6,435 nucleotides of DNA from Candidatus Bathyarchaeota archaeon (GCA_030627225.1 DAOUSM010000055.1:1-6435); one strand, 5' to 3'; shown: positions 1 through 6,366, counted from the stretch's first letter. The notes: generated by a model from the letters alone, not told the origin. Program-made: numbers and translations.

Positions 1-669
1 GCCAAGGGTCCAGGATTGGTTTTCATTATACCGGGAATCGACAGACCACGCATTGTGGATTTAAGAACCATTACCTACGATGCACGCATGATAAAAATAA
101 TTACAAGAGATAACATAAGATGCGATGTAGACTCGTTCGTATACTACCGAGTGGTCGATCCTATGAAGGCTGTCTGCGAGGTAGAGAACTACGTTCACGC
201 CACTCAAATGTTAGCGAAGACAGTATTGCGGGATGTTCTGGGTCACGCGGAGCTCGATGATTTGTTGACAAAAACGACAGAGTTCACAAAGCAGATTCAA
301 GAGGAAATAGATGAAATGACTGACCCTTGGGGAATAAAAGTAAGTGCGGTGGCTATCAGTGACGTCCTACTTCCCGCGGAAATGCAGAGGGCAATTGCAA
401 AGCAAGCAGAGGCTGAAAGGGAGAAAAGAGCCAGGATCATCGTGGCTGAGGGAGAATACATCGCAGCGGAGAAAATGGCGCAAGCTGCAGAAGTCTACGG
501 GAAAAGCCCGATCACGTTAAAGCTGCGAGAGCTTCAAACACTGACAGACATCGCACGAGAAAAGAACTTGGTGGTGGTTACTTCAACCACTGACCTACGC
601 GAATTAGGGAACATTGTTGCCCTAACTCGCGCAGCTGCAGAGAAAGGGGAACAGGTTAAGAAGAAATGA
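1..669 (+). CDS. Stomatin-like slipin (SPFH/band 7 protein), 5' end missing
   Basis: Membrane-associated scaffold protein of the SPFH/band 7 family; it forms oligomers at the cytoplasmic face of the membrane and in archaea is the usual partner and substrate of NfeD proteases. The frame is open from base 1 and reads AKGPGLVFIIPGIDR, the SPFH entry motif, so the gene begins upstream; a TTG at 16 is not the real start. About 222 residues are visible. Typical motifs follow: VDLRT, TRDNI, YYRVVDP, the ATQMLAKTVLRDVLG helix, ELDDLL, DPWGIKV, LPAEMQRAIAKQAEAEREKRA, then the Ala/Glu-rich AEGEYIAAEKMAQAAE coiled coil. The missing part should be roughly 40 residues including the membrane hairpin. The C-terminus is somewhat unusual: the FPLP-like hydrophobic tail common in slipins is replaced by a VVVTSTTDLRELG stretch and a Lys-rich end. 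Its stop overlaps the nfeD start by 4 bases, indicating translational coupling. Family assignment is firm. Confidence 0.93.
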   Translation, partial: AKGPGLVFIIPGIDRPRIVDLRTITYDARMIKIITRDNIRCDVDSFVYYRVVDPMKAVCEVENYVHATQMLAKTVLRDVLGHAELDDLLTKTTEFTKQIQEEIDEMTDPWGIKVSAVAISDVLLPAEMQRAIAKQAEAEREKRARIIVAEGEYIAAEKMAQAAEVYGKSPITLKLRELQTLTDIAREKNLVVVTSTTDLRELGNIVALTRAAAEKGEQVKKK

Positions 670-2024
670 GTCTACGTGTCACGCGCATATTCGTTACGAT
701 TCTCCTTTTTTCTATGTGGTTAGGCGTTTACACCTCTTTCGGATCTAGCAGCGATTCTGTGATTGTTATAAAATTGGATGGAGTGATTAACGTTGCGACC
801 TTAGAACTTGTTAGAGAGGGAATGGATGAAGCCTACAAAATCGATGCTAAAGCCGTGGTGCTTCTTTTAAACACTCCTGGAGGCGTACTAGATGCAACAT
901 TTAATATTATAGAAATTATTGAACAGTCATCTATCCCAGTGATTTCATTTGTGCATCCGAAAGGAGCAACAGCATGGTCTGCAGGCACTTTCATAGTCCT
1001 TTCATCACATGTAGCCGCGATGGCACCTCACTCTGTAATCGGGTCTTGTCAACCCCGAGCTTACCCGACTGGGGAATTGATCGAGGACCAGAAGCTGATC
1101 AATTCATTAACAGGTCTTTTGGTGGAAAAAGCCAAATGGCACGGTAGAAATGAAACGATTGCCGCCAAGTTCGTGACGGAAAACCTTAACATAGGGGCAG
1201 AGGATGCGAAAAACTACGGGGTGATAGAAATAGTGGCGGACACACTAGAAGGACTGTTAGATGTTGTCGACGGCATGAGCGTGGAAATTGCGGAAAAAGG
1301 GCAAATGACTATTCAAACGAGAAATGCGGCAGTACGCTATTTGGGGGCAAGCATACGTGTGCGGGTTCTACGCATCATTTCAGATCCTATGATCGCGTAT
1401 CTCTTGTTCACTCTTGGGGTTTATGGCGTTATTTTTGGTTTCTTCACTGCTGGATATGAAGGAGAAATCATAGGATGCATCCTTTTAATCTTGGGTTTAA
1501 TTGGACTAGGGTTCTACATCGATTTATTGACTCTTATACTCATTACCTTAGGCGGAGTTTTGATATTCGTAGAGATGCGAGAACCAGGACTCCAGTTTTT
1601 TGGTCCAGCTGGAATAATTTGTCTATCAGTAGGAACGTTGTTCTTGCTTCGATTTGATCCCGCACGATGGTTGATTTCTCCAGAATGGTATCAGCCCTTT
1701 ATGCTCATAGTGATAGCTCTCGTAGCAATCTTGACTGTTCTCTCTGCCTTGGTTCTTTATAAGATAGTTAAAGCAAAGAAAAAGCAGCCTGCCACGCTTG
1801 AATTTATTGGCGGAATTGGTCGAACGATAGATGAGATCGGCCCAGAGAAAATAGGGTTTATCCGCTTTCATGGCGAGTATTGGAAGGCATGTTCAGACAC
1901 TATCATAAAGCCTAATCAGAAGGTAAAGATTTTGGCAAAGGAAGGGCTAACACTCATTGTGGAGCCCATTGAAGAGGATGTTGTAGCCAGCGAGCCTAAG
2001 AAAAACAACCCATCTGAAAGATAG
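666..2024 (+). CDS. nfeD: NfeD-type membrane-bound serine protease (long form)
   Basis: Long-form NfeD, a membrane-bound ClpP-class serine protease; the Pyrococcus horikoshii homologue (PH1510) cleaves the hydrophobic C-terminal region of its stomatin partner. Visible in the 452 residues: an N-terminal signal or anchor segment (about 7-25); a ClpP/crotonase-fold protease domain (about 32-205) with TPGG at 70-73, the nucleophile Ser105 in WSAGT, and Lys143 in EDQK, which lines up with the catalytic Lys of PH1510 when counted back from the conserved GRN at 160-162; membrane segments at about 243-262, 266-285, 287-304, 309-328 and 344-366; and a cytoplasmic OB-fold NfeD domain (about 378-435) with GEYWKA and GLTLIVEP. 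Length is normal for the family. The ATG lies in an ATGA overlap with the slipin stop, with only a weak AGGT upstream, so translation probably depends on coupling. The catalytic dyad is intact, so an active enzyme is expected. Confidence 0.95.
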   Translation: MSLRVTRIFVTILLFSMWLGVYTSFGSSSDSVIVIKLDGVINVATLELVREGMDEAYKIDAKAVVLLLNTPGGVLDATFNIIEIIEQSSIPVISFVHPKGATAWSAGTFIVLSSHVAAMAPHSVIGSCQPRAYPTGELIEDQKLINSLTGLLVEKAKWHGRNETIAAKFVTENLNIGAEDAKNYGVIEIVADTLEGLLDVVDGMSVEIAEKGQMTIQTRNAAVRYLGASIRVRVLRIISDPMIAYLLFTLGVYGVIFGFFTAGYEGEIIGCILLILGLIGLGFYIDLLTLILITLGGVLIFVEMREPGLQFFGPAGIICLSVGTLFLLRFDPARWLISPEWYQPFMLIVIALVAILTVLSALVLYKIVKAKKKQPATLEFIGGIGRTIDEIGPEKIGFIRFHGEYWKACSDTIIKPNQKVKILAKEGLTLIVEPIEEDVVASEPKKNNPSER

Positions 2025-2032
2025 TTTAGTTT

Positions 2033-2052
2033 ACATATGCGATATCATATGT
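2033..2052. repeat. AT-rich inverted repeat after nfeD
   Basis: ACATATG (2033-2039) and CATATGT (2046-2052) are perfect reverse complements separated by six bases. The repeat starts 9 bases after the nfeD stop codon and is followed by a pyrimidine-rich run. It could be a weak stem near the 3' end of the transcript or a dimeric protein-binding site. The stem is short and has only two G-C pairs, so a strong hairpin terminator is unlikely; chance is possible in AT-rich DNA. Confidence 0.4.
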
Positions 2053-2088
2053 TTACTTCTTCCCTACGGGCAGTATGCATGTTTTGGT

Positions 2089-2238
2089 TCATTGATTTTT
2101 AGGTAAGAGTACGGTTTCAGATTTGTAGCTAGACTCCATTTTTGGAATCACAAGGAATAGTAAAAATATCCCGACCGAAATTAAAGGTGTTAGGAATAAA
2201 CCCAGAAACTTTGACAAATAACCACCTTTCAACGGAAC
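2089..2238 (-). pseudogene. Remnant of an SdpI/DUF1648-family membrane protein
   Basis: On the minus strand a frame bounded by stop codons (TAA at 2239-2241, TGA at 2089-2091) is open for about 49 codons and reads GYLSKFLGLFLTPLISVGI, followed by FLLFLVIPKMES and a short polar tail. From memory of the family this matches the segment of DUF1648/SdpI-type membrane proteins running from the conserved GY.SK turn through the next membrane helix to the usual IP(K/R)IDP. The upstream part (HWN...G motif and first helix) and the remaining helices are absent, and the frame is closed on both sides. Possible starts are TTG at 2230-2232 or a late ATG, neither with a convincing ribosome binding site. I infer a decayed gene fragment; a genuine ~47-residue single-helix protein starting at the TTG is the alternative. 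Confidence 0.5.
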
Positions 2239-2355
2239 TTAACTCGTTTCTCCTATTCAACCAAAAGACCGATTGCAATATTAGTTTCAAGCTCTATCTT
2301 AATGGCTGGATGAACTGAGAAAGTTGCCAGAAGCAAAATTAAAGGGAAAGTTAGA

Positions 2356-3303
2356 GTGATGTCTAAGTATGAAGTTGAGCTTATCTCCATAGAAGATAGG
2401 GACAAGTTGATGGAGAGATATGAAAATCGTTTCCTTTACGAGGAAAGGGCCGACATTTACGGATGTTGCATCAAGCTTCTGACGGATCTCAAATACGTGA
2501 AGGAACGTTGGGAGGAAAACTTTTATCCCATGTCTGCCCACGTTCGATCCCACGGAAGACTTGTCGTCACCGAAGAAAAAGGTGAAAAGCTGAAGGTTAT
2601 GTACGATCAACTTTCAAAAACAGCGCTTTTAGTAAACGTTGACTATTATGGCTGGATAAAATCCATCGCGTTGAGCGTCGCCAGCGACATATTGGAAGAT
2701 AATCATGCTATTAATTCTGTTCACGGAGCATGTGTAGATATTGAAGGTCGAGGCATATGTCTGATTGCGCCTCCGGGTACTGGTAAAACAACGCATACGT
2801 ACGGGCTTCTCAGGTTGAAGGGCGTCCGCGTCGTGTCTGACGATTGGTTTTTCGTTCGCTTCTTAGCTGAGGAAAATGTTGCTTTCGGTTCTGAGAAGAA
2901 TTTCTACATCCAAGCAGACATAGCGGAAACTTGGGGGGAGTATACAAAACTTGTCGAGAAAGCTGAATTTGACGCGAAGGGTAGGGCCGTTGTGAACGTT
3001 AGGTGGATTGTTGGAAAGGGAAAGATACTACCCATGACCACGTTGAGAACGGCTATTTTACTAATGCGCGATCCGGAAGACGATACGGTTGTTAAAAAAT
3101 TAACGTCCAACGAAGCTGCTAATTATATGGAAACCGTGGAATTTTGCAATCCTCATCTGTTAGTGAGAGATGAGCGAAAGAACGATTTACGAAGACGATT
3201 TTTCAGAGAGTTCTTCGGCCGCCTTGAAACCTACCTTGTGAACATCGTGTTACCACCCATCGAAACACACAGAGTGATAAAAGAAGAAATCTTGAAGATA
3301 TAG
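2356..3303 (+). CDS. HPr kinase/PEP carboxykinase-fold P-loop kinase, substrate unknown
   Basis: A 315-residue protein with a divergent N-terminal ~110 residues and a C-terminal P-loop domain of the HprK/PEPCK type. The key block starts HGACVDIEGRG (His123-Gly133), runs into the Walker A APPGTGKTT (138-146, Lys144, Thr145) and then VVSDDWFF (159-166) with the acidic pair Asp162/Asp163. This order, His-Gly, VDI.G.G, P-loop and (A/S)DD, is the HPr kinase/phosphorylase arrangement, including the conserved His before the P-loop. The TGKTT form is closer to PEP carboxykinase. A basic, helical C-terminus follows (RKNDLRRRFFREFFGRLE). I do not recognise a bacterial HPr-binding region, and the substrate cannot be named. 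No signal peptide or membrane segment is seen, so it is cytosolic. Start: GTG 2356 or the adjacent ATG 2359, with a modest AAAGGG at 2341-2346; an in-frame stop at 2311 limits extension. It lies 37 bases upstream of pfkA, likely as first gene of that operon. Confidence 0.75.
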   Translation: MMSKYEVELISIEDRDKLMERYENRFLYEERADIYGCCIKLLTDLKYVKERWEENFYPMSAHVRSHGRLVVTEEKGEKLKVMYDQLSKTALLVNVDYYGWIKSIALSVASDILEDNHAINSVHGACVDIEGRGICLIAPPGTGKTTHTYGLLRLKGVRVVSDDWFFVRFLAEENVAFGSEKNFYIQADIAETWGEYTKLVEKAEFDAKGRAVVNVRWIVGKGKILPMTTLRTAILLMRDPEDDTVVKKLTSNEAANYMETVEFCNPHLLVRDERKNDLRRRFFREFFGRLETYLVNIVLPPIETHRVIKEEILKI

Positions 3304-3325
3304 CAACTCCATAAACCATCTTAGT

Positions 3326-3334
3326 GAAGGAGAT
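3326..3334 (+). promoter_or_regulatory. Strong Shine-Dalgarno of the phosphofructokinase gene
   Basis: GAAGGAGAT contains GGAG at 3329-3332, eight bases before the ATG at 3341. It fixes the pfkA start and is the strongest ribosome binding site among the intact genes, suggesting efficient translation from an internal position of the transcript. Confidence 0.75.
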
Positions 3335-3340
3335 TTTCGA

Positions 3341-4303
3341 ATGCAGAGAATTGCTGTTGTAACCGCTGGCGGAGATGCTCCAGGAATGAATGCTGCAATC
3401 CGTTCGATAGTTCGCACCGCCATATTTCATGGGCTGGAAGTGCAGGGAATCGAAAGAGGGTATATGGGCCTTATTGAAGGCCAGATTCGCCCATTAAGTT
3501 CTCGCTCCGTTAGTGGCATCATTAATCTTGGAGGAACCATACTCAAAACTGCTCGATGTGAGGAGATAAAAACTGGTGGAGGCATTCAGAGAGCGGTAGA
3601 TGTCTTGAAAACCCACAGGATTGAGGGCCTTATAGTAATTGGGGGAGACGGTTCCTTTAGGGGTGCTAGTGAACTGCATCGAGCAAGCGAATTGCCGGTG
3701 ATAGGGGTGCCAGCAACAATCGATAATGATGTCGCGGGCACAGATACAACCATTGGCTTCGACACAGCCGTTAACGCGGCCCTGTTTGCAATTGATAGAA
3801 TTCGCGATACGGCTACCTCCCATGAAAGGGTATTTGTCGTTGAGGTGATGGGTGGAGAGCGCGGGTTCCTCGCCTTGGAGGTTGGCCTCGCTGGAGGAGC
3901 GGAATTCATCCTCGTTCCAGAGATCAAGTATAATCTGCAGGATATCTGTAAAAAACTTAGGGAAGGTCGAGGGAAGGGAAAAACGTCTGAGATCATAGTT
4001 ATGGCTGAGGGAGCGGGAAACCCCGCTTTTATTGTAGATCAGATAAGAAAAGAGACGGGATATGAAGTACGCTTAACCGTTTTGGGGTATATACAAAGAG
4101 GGGGACCACCGACAGCCCGTAGCAGAATCCTTGCTAATCTCTTCGGAGCGTACGCAGTAGAACAGCTCCTGAAAGGCGCGGAGAAAAGGATGGTAGGGAT
4201 CAAAGGGCAAAAAATAATTTCAGTCGATCTAGACTATTCATGGAAGCAGAGGAGAGAACTCGATACAAGACTTTACCATTTAGCTGAAATCCTATCCGCG
4301 TAA
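3341..4303 (+). CDS. pfkA: 6-phosphofructokinase, bacterial PfkA type (probably ATP-dependent)
   Basis: Phosphorylates fructose 6-phosphate to fructose 1,6-bisphosphate, the committing step of Embden-Meyerhof glycolysis; cytosolic, usually a tetramer. At 320 residues it has the size of E. coli/Bacillus PfkA and aligns along its length: TAGGDAPGMN (8-17), TAR with Arg72, GGDGS (101-105), TIDND (126-130) with catalytic Asp128, SHER (160-163), Glu223, Arg244 and IQRGG (251-255). Gly104 is the residue expected for ATP use; pyrophosphate enzymes usually carry Asp there and Lys two residues before TIDND's Ile. Here that second position is Ala125 (Gly in E. coli). Residues equivalent to the E. coli effector site are largely kept (Arg21, Arg25, Arg155, Glu188, Lys212, Lys214), suggesting allosteric control. 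Oddity: MGGERG replaces MGRxxG, so the equivalent of active-site Arg171 is Gly172. It sits between the HprK-like kinase and glucan phosphorylase genes. Family certain; phosphoryl donor less so. Confidence 0.93.
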   Translation: MQRIAVVTAGGDAPGMNAAIRSIVRTAIFHGLEVQGIERGYMGLIEGQIRPLSSRSVSGIINLGGTILKTARCEEIKTGGGIQRAVDVLKTHRIEGLIVIGGDGSFRGASELHRASELPVIGVPATIDNDVAGTDTTIGFDTAVNAALFAIDRIRDTATSHERVFVVEVMGGERGFLALEVGLAGGAEFILVPEIKYNLQDICKKLREGRGKGKTSEIIVMAEGAGNPAFIVDQIRKETGYEVRLTVLGYIQRGGPPTARSRILANLFGAYAVEQLLKGAEKRMVGIKGQKIISVDLDYSWKQRRELDTRLYHLAEILSA

Positions 4304-4331
4304 AACTAAAAATTTGATGGAAGAGGAATTA

Positions 4332-6008
4332 ATGAAACCTTTACAAGAAGCGTTTAGAGAACAAAAAATTGCTTATTTCTCCATGGAAATTGGACTGATG
4401 AATGAAATTCCCACTTACAGTGGAGGTCTAGGAGTTCTAGCAGGCGACACAATACGGTCAAGCGCGGATTTAAAACTCCCATTAATCGCGGTCACGCTTG
4501 TCAGTAAGAGGGGTTATTTCCGGCAGGAAATCGACGAGAAAGGAAGACAAATAGAGTATCCAGTTGAGTGGGAACCATCAAAGATTATGGAGTTGTTACC
4601 TACAGAGGTAAAAGTTCAAATTCAAAACAGAGATGTGAAGGTTAAAGCATGGCTTTATAATGTGCAAAGTTTAACAGGAGGAGCAGTTCCCATTTTTTTC
4701 CTCGACACCGATGTAGAAGGAAATTTTCCAGAGGATAGAGAGATCACTTCTTTCTTATATGGAGGCGATGAAAGATACAGGTTAAAACAGGAAATTGTTT
4801 TGGGAATCGGCGGCGCACGAATGCTTGAGGCGTTGGGTTTTAGCATAAGAAAATACCATATGAACGAGGGGCATTCCAGCCTTCTCACCTTGGAGCTGTT
4901 GCGAAGATATGAGATGGATGTCGATAGAGTTAAAGAAATGTGTATTTTTACTACACACACGCCTGTAGAAGCAGGGCATGACAAATTCCACTACGACATG
5001 GTTCAAGAAATAATGGGAGAAATCGTTCCCTTGGAAGTCCTAAAGAAATTCGGCGGTCACGATAGGTTGAACATGACTCGTCTTGCCCTAAACTTAAGTG
5101 AGTTTATTAATGGTGTGGCCAAAAGACATAGGGATTTTTCGAAAGAGTTGTTTCCCGGTTATGAAATTCACGCGATAACCAACGGCATCCATTCTTTCAC
5201 TTGGACTTGCGAGAGTTTCAGAAGGATATACGATAAGTATCTGCCTGGGTGGGCAAATGAGCCGGAGTTGTTGGTGAGAGTAGACGGAATTCCGGATGAA
5301 GAGATTTGGCAAGCTCATATGGAAGCAAAAAAGGTATTGATTGATCATGTCAACAAAGTGACGAATATCGGCATGGATTACGACACACTAACCTTGGGAT
5401 TTGCCCGAAGAGCTACGGGATATAAAAGGGCGAACCTATTGTTTTCAGACATAGAAAAACTAAAAAAGGTCAATAAGAAGGGAAAGATACAAATTGTTTT
5501 TGCTGGAAAAGCCCATCCTAAGGACGAGACGGGAAAAAGGCTAATTCAAGAGATCTCTGGTTACAGTAAGAAGCTGAAGGACAAAATCAAGATTGTTTAT
5601 TTAGAAGATTATGATATGGAGCTCGCGGCTAAGTTGATTCCGGGAGTTGATGTTTGGCTAAACACTCCCTTACGACCATTAGAGGCCTCCGGCACGAGCG
5701 GAATGAAAGCAGCACATAACGGTGTCATAAATTTTAGCGTTTTAGACGGCTGGTGGATTGAAGGCTGGATTGAGGGTGTTACTGGCTGGGCTATAGGACC
5801 GCATCCAGATGAGCAGCTCTCAACCGAGGAGACTAAAATCAGAGAGCTAGATGATTTATACAATAAGTTAGAATACATAATTATTCCAATGTTCTATCAG
5901 AAAAGAGACGAGTGGATAAAAATGATGGAGAATTCCATAGGAAAGATCGCCTACTACTTTAACAGCCACAGAATGATGCGCAGATACGTCACTGAGGCTT
6001 ACCTGTAG
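4332..6008 (+). CDS. glgP: Alpha-glucan (glycogen/maltodextrin) phosphorylase, short GT35 form
   Basis: PLP-dependent phosphorolysis of alpha-1,4-glucans releasing glucose 1-phosphate; cytosolic. From the ATG at 4332 it has 558 residues, much shorter than E. coli GlgP/MalP (about 800) and without an N-terminal DUF3417 extension, as in the short alpha-glucan phosphorylases of archaea and thermophilic bacteria. Motifs: IAYFSMEIGL near the start, SGGLGVLAGD (30-39), NEGHSS (178-183), THTP (208-211), TNGIH (283-287), GYKR (363-366), GKAHPKD (392-398) and EASGTSGMK (451-459), where Lys459 should bind PLP, followed by NGVINFSVLDGWW. Start: TTG 4314 and ATG 4317 are in the same frame but lack a Shine-Dalgarno; ATG 4332 has GAGG at 4323-4326 and begins closer to the conserved core, so I prefer it. 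The gap from pfkA is only 28 bases (10 to the TTG), indicating one transcript. Its product reaches PFK after phosphoglucomutase and isomerase steps. Substrate chain length cannot be read from sequence. Confidence 0.93.
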   Translation: MKPLQEAFREQKIAYFSMEIGLMNEIPTYSGGLGVLAGDTIRSSADLKLPLIAVTLVSKRGYFRQEIDEKGRQIEYPVEWEPSKIMELLPTEVKVQIQNRDVKVKAWLYNVQSLTGGAVPIFFLDTDVEGNFPEDREITSFLYGGDERYRLKQEIVLGIGGARMLEALGFSIRKYHMNEGHSSLLTLELLRRYEMDVDRVKEMCIFTTHTPVEAGHDKFHYDMVQEIMGEIVPLEVLKKFGGHDRLNMTRLALNLSEFINGVAKRHRDFSKELFPGYEIHAITNGIHSFTWTCESFRRIYDKYLPGWANEPELLVRVDGIPDEEIWQAHMEAKKVLIDHVNKVTNIGMDYDTLTLGFARRATGYKRANLLFSDIEKLKKVNKKGKIQIVFAGKAHPKDETGKRLIQEISGYSKKLKDKIKIVYLEDYDMELAAKLIPGVDVWLNTPLRPLEASGTSGMKAAHNGVINFSVLDGWWIEGWIEGVTGWAIGPHPDEQLSTEETKIRELDDLYNKLEYIIIPMFYQKRDEWIKMMENSIGKIAYYFNSHRMMRRYVTEAYL

Positions 6009-6060
6009 ATTTTGTTCTAGAACTACCCTCAGCTTTCCAGTGGATCAAAAAAGTCGTATG

Positions 6061-6076
6061 GGAAAGATTTAATTAT
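6061..6076 (+). promoter_or_regulatory. Archaeal BRE/TATA promoter of vapB
   Basis: A purine-rich BRE-like GGAAAGA (6061-6067) directly precedes a TATA-like TTTAATTAT (6068-6076). The TATA centre is about 25 bases upstream of the ATG at 6097, the spacing at which archaeal transcription starts, so the mRNA would begin at or next to that ATG (leaderless) or give a ~12-base leader for the ATG at 6109. The element is the best archaeal promoter in the window and separates the toxin-antitoxin genes from the phosphorylase transcript. Confidence 0.55.
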
Positions 6077-6096
6077 CCCATTTTGCTTTTAGTCCT

Positions 6097-6366
6097 ATGG
6101 TGGTTGTAATGGGAGCTATTGTGAAGATTGATGAACGAGGAAGACTAGTCGTTCCATCCGAATTTAGAAACAAAGTGGAAACCGACTACTTTGAGCTACG
6201 TGAGGAGAAGGGGAGGCTGGTGTTAACTCCTGTTCCAGACCCGTTAAAAACTTTGATTGGAAGGGTTTCTCGAGCGAAACCTCTTAGGGATCTCGATGAA
6301 GCCGCGGAGGAAGAGGCTGAACGCACGGTAAGGGAGGAAAAGGGACACGCCAATTCTGGAGGCTGA
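6097..6366 (+). CDS. vapB: AbrB/SpoVT-fold antitoxin, VapB type
   Basis: DNA-binding antitoxin expected to neutralise the adjacent PIN-domain VapC and repress its own promoter. 89 residues from ATG 6097. The N-terminal part has the swapped-hairpin AbrB signature, IVKIDERGRLVVPSEFR (8-24), followed by the second strand pair (FELREEKGRLVLTPV). The C-terminal part (about 48-80), beginning DPLKTLIG and ending in a Glu/Ala/Arg-rich helix (DLDEAAEEEAERTV), is the type of tail archaeal VapB proteins use to bind the toxin. Two starts are possible: ATG 6097, which fits leaderless transcription from the promoter at 6061-6076, or ATG 6109 (85 residues), which begins exactly at the family's usual MGxIVKID and has GGTGG five bases upstream as a possible ribosome binding site. 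The gene end overlaps the start of the toxin frame. Confidence 0.87.
   Translation: MVVVMGAIVKIDERGRLVVPSEFRNKVETDYFELREEKGRLVLTPVPDPLKTLIGRVSRAKPLRDLDEAAEEEAERTVREEKGHANSGG
6333..6337 (+). promoter_or_regulatory. Shine-Dalgarno of the vapC frame
   Basis: A perfect GGAGG inside the 3' end of vapB. Nine bases separate it from the ACG codon at 6347, where the PIN protein would be expected to begin. No ATG, GTG or TTG of the toxin frame lies within reach, so this site is the main evidence for where initiation happens or once happened. Confidence 0.5.

Larger units (their letters stand above)
2025..2355. other. 331-base gap without an intact gene
   Basis: Separates the slipin-nfeD pair from the kinase-pfk-phosphorylase cluster. 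It begins with an AT-rich inverted repeat (2033-2052) and pyrimidine/T-rich tracts (about 2052-2064 and 2096-2100) that could end nfeD transcription. The centre (2089-2238) carries a minus-strand remnant resembling an SdpI/DUF1648 membrane protein. The last ~110 bases must hold the promoter for the downstream cluster, but I see no strong BRE/TATA; TATCTTAAT near 2296-2304 is a weak candidate only. No tRNA or other RNA gene was recognised. Confidence 0.6.

Noticed and set aside
16..18. TTG as start of the slipin
   Set aside because: The frame is open to base 1 and residues before it (AKGPG) belong to the conserved SPFH entry motif, so the gene is cut by the window edge.
1475..1871. Short open frames on both strands within nfeD
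   Set aside because: They overlap the membrane-segment coding of nfeD in other frames and lack start signals or motifs.
2253..2366. Minus-strand hydrophobic stretch ending ...VHPAIKIELETNIAIGLLVE before a TAG
   Set aside because: Looks faintly protein-like and lies next to the SdpI remnant, but in another frame, partly antisense to the kinase gene and without a family match I can defend.
2299..2610. Minus-strand open frame of 103 codons over the start of the kinase gene
   Set aside because: Low-complexity Phe/Ser/Asn-rich translation antisense to a gene with clear family motifs; no recognisable domain.
2356..3303. Calling the P-loop kinase a true HPr kinase or a PEP carboxykinase
   Set aside because: Only the central nucleotide-binding block is recognisable. 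The length and N-terminus do not match PEPCK, and no HPr or PTS gene is in the window.
3494..3996. Two overlapping minus-strand open frames inside pfkA
   Set aside because: Antisense shadows of a well-conserved gene; Ser/Pro-rich translations without motifs.
3341..4303. Pyrophosphate-dependent PFK assignment
   Set aside because: The Asp at position 104 and Lys at the 125-equivalent typical of PPi enzymes are absent; Gly104 and bacterial effector-site residues favour ATP, although Ala125 leaves some doubt.
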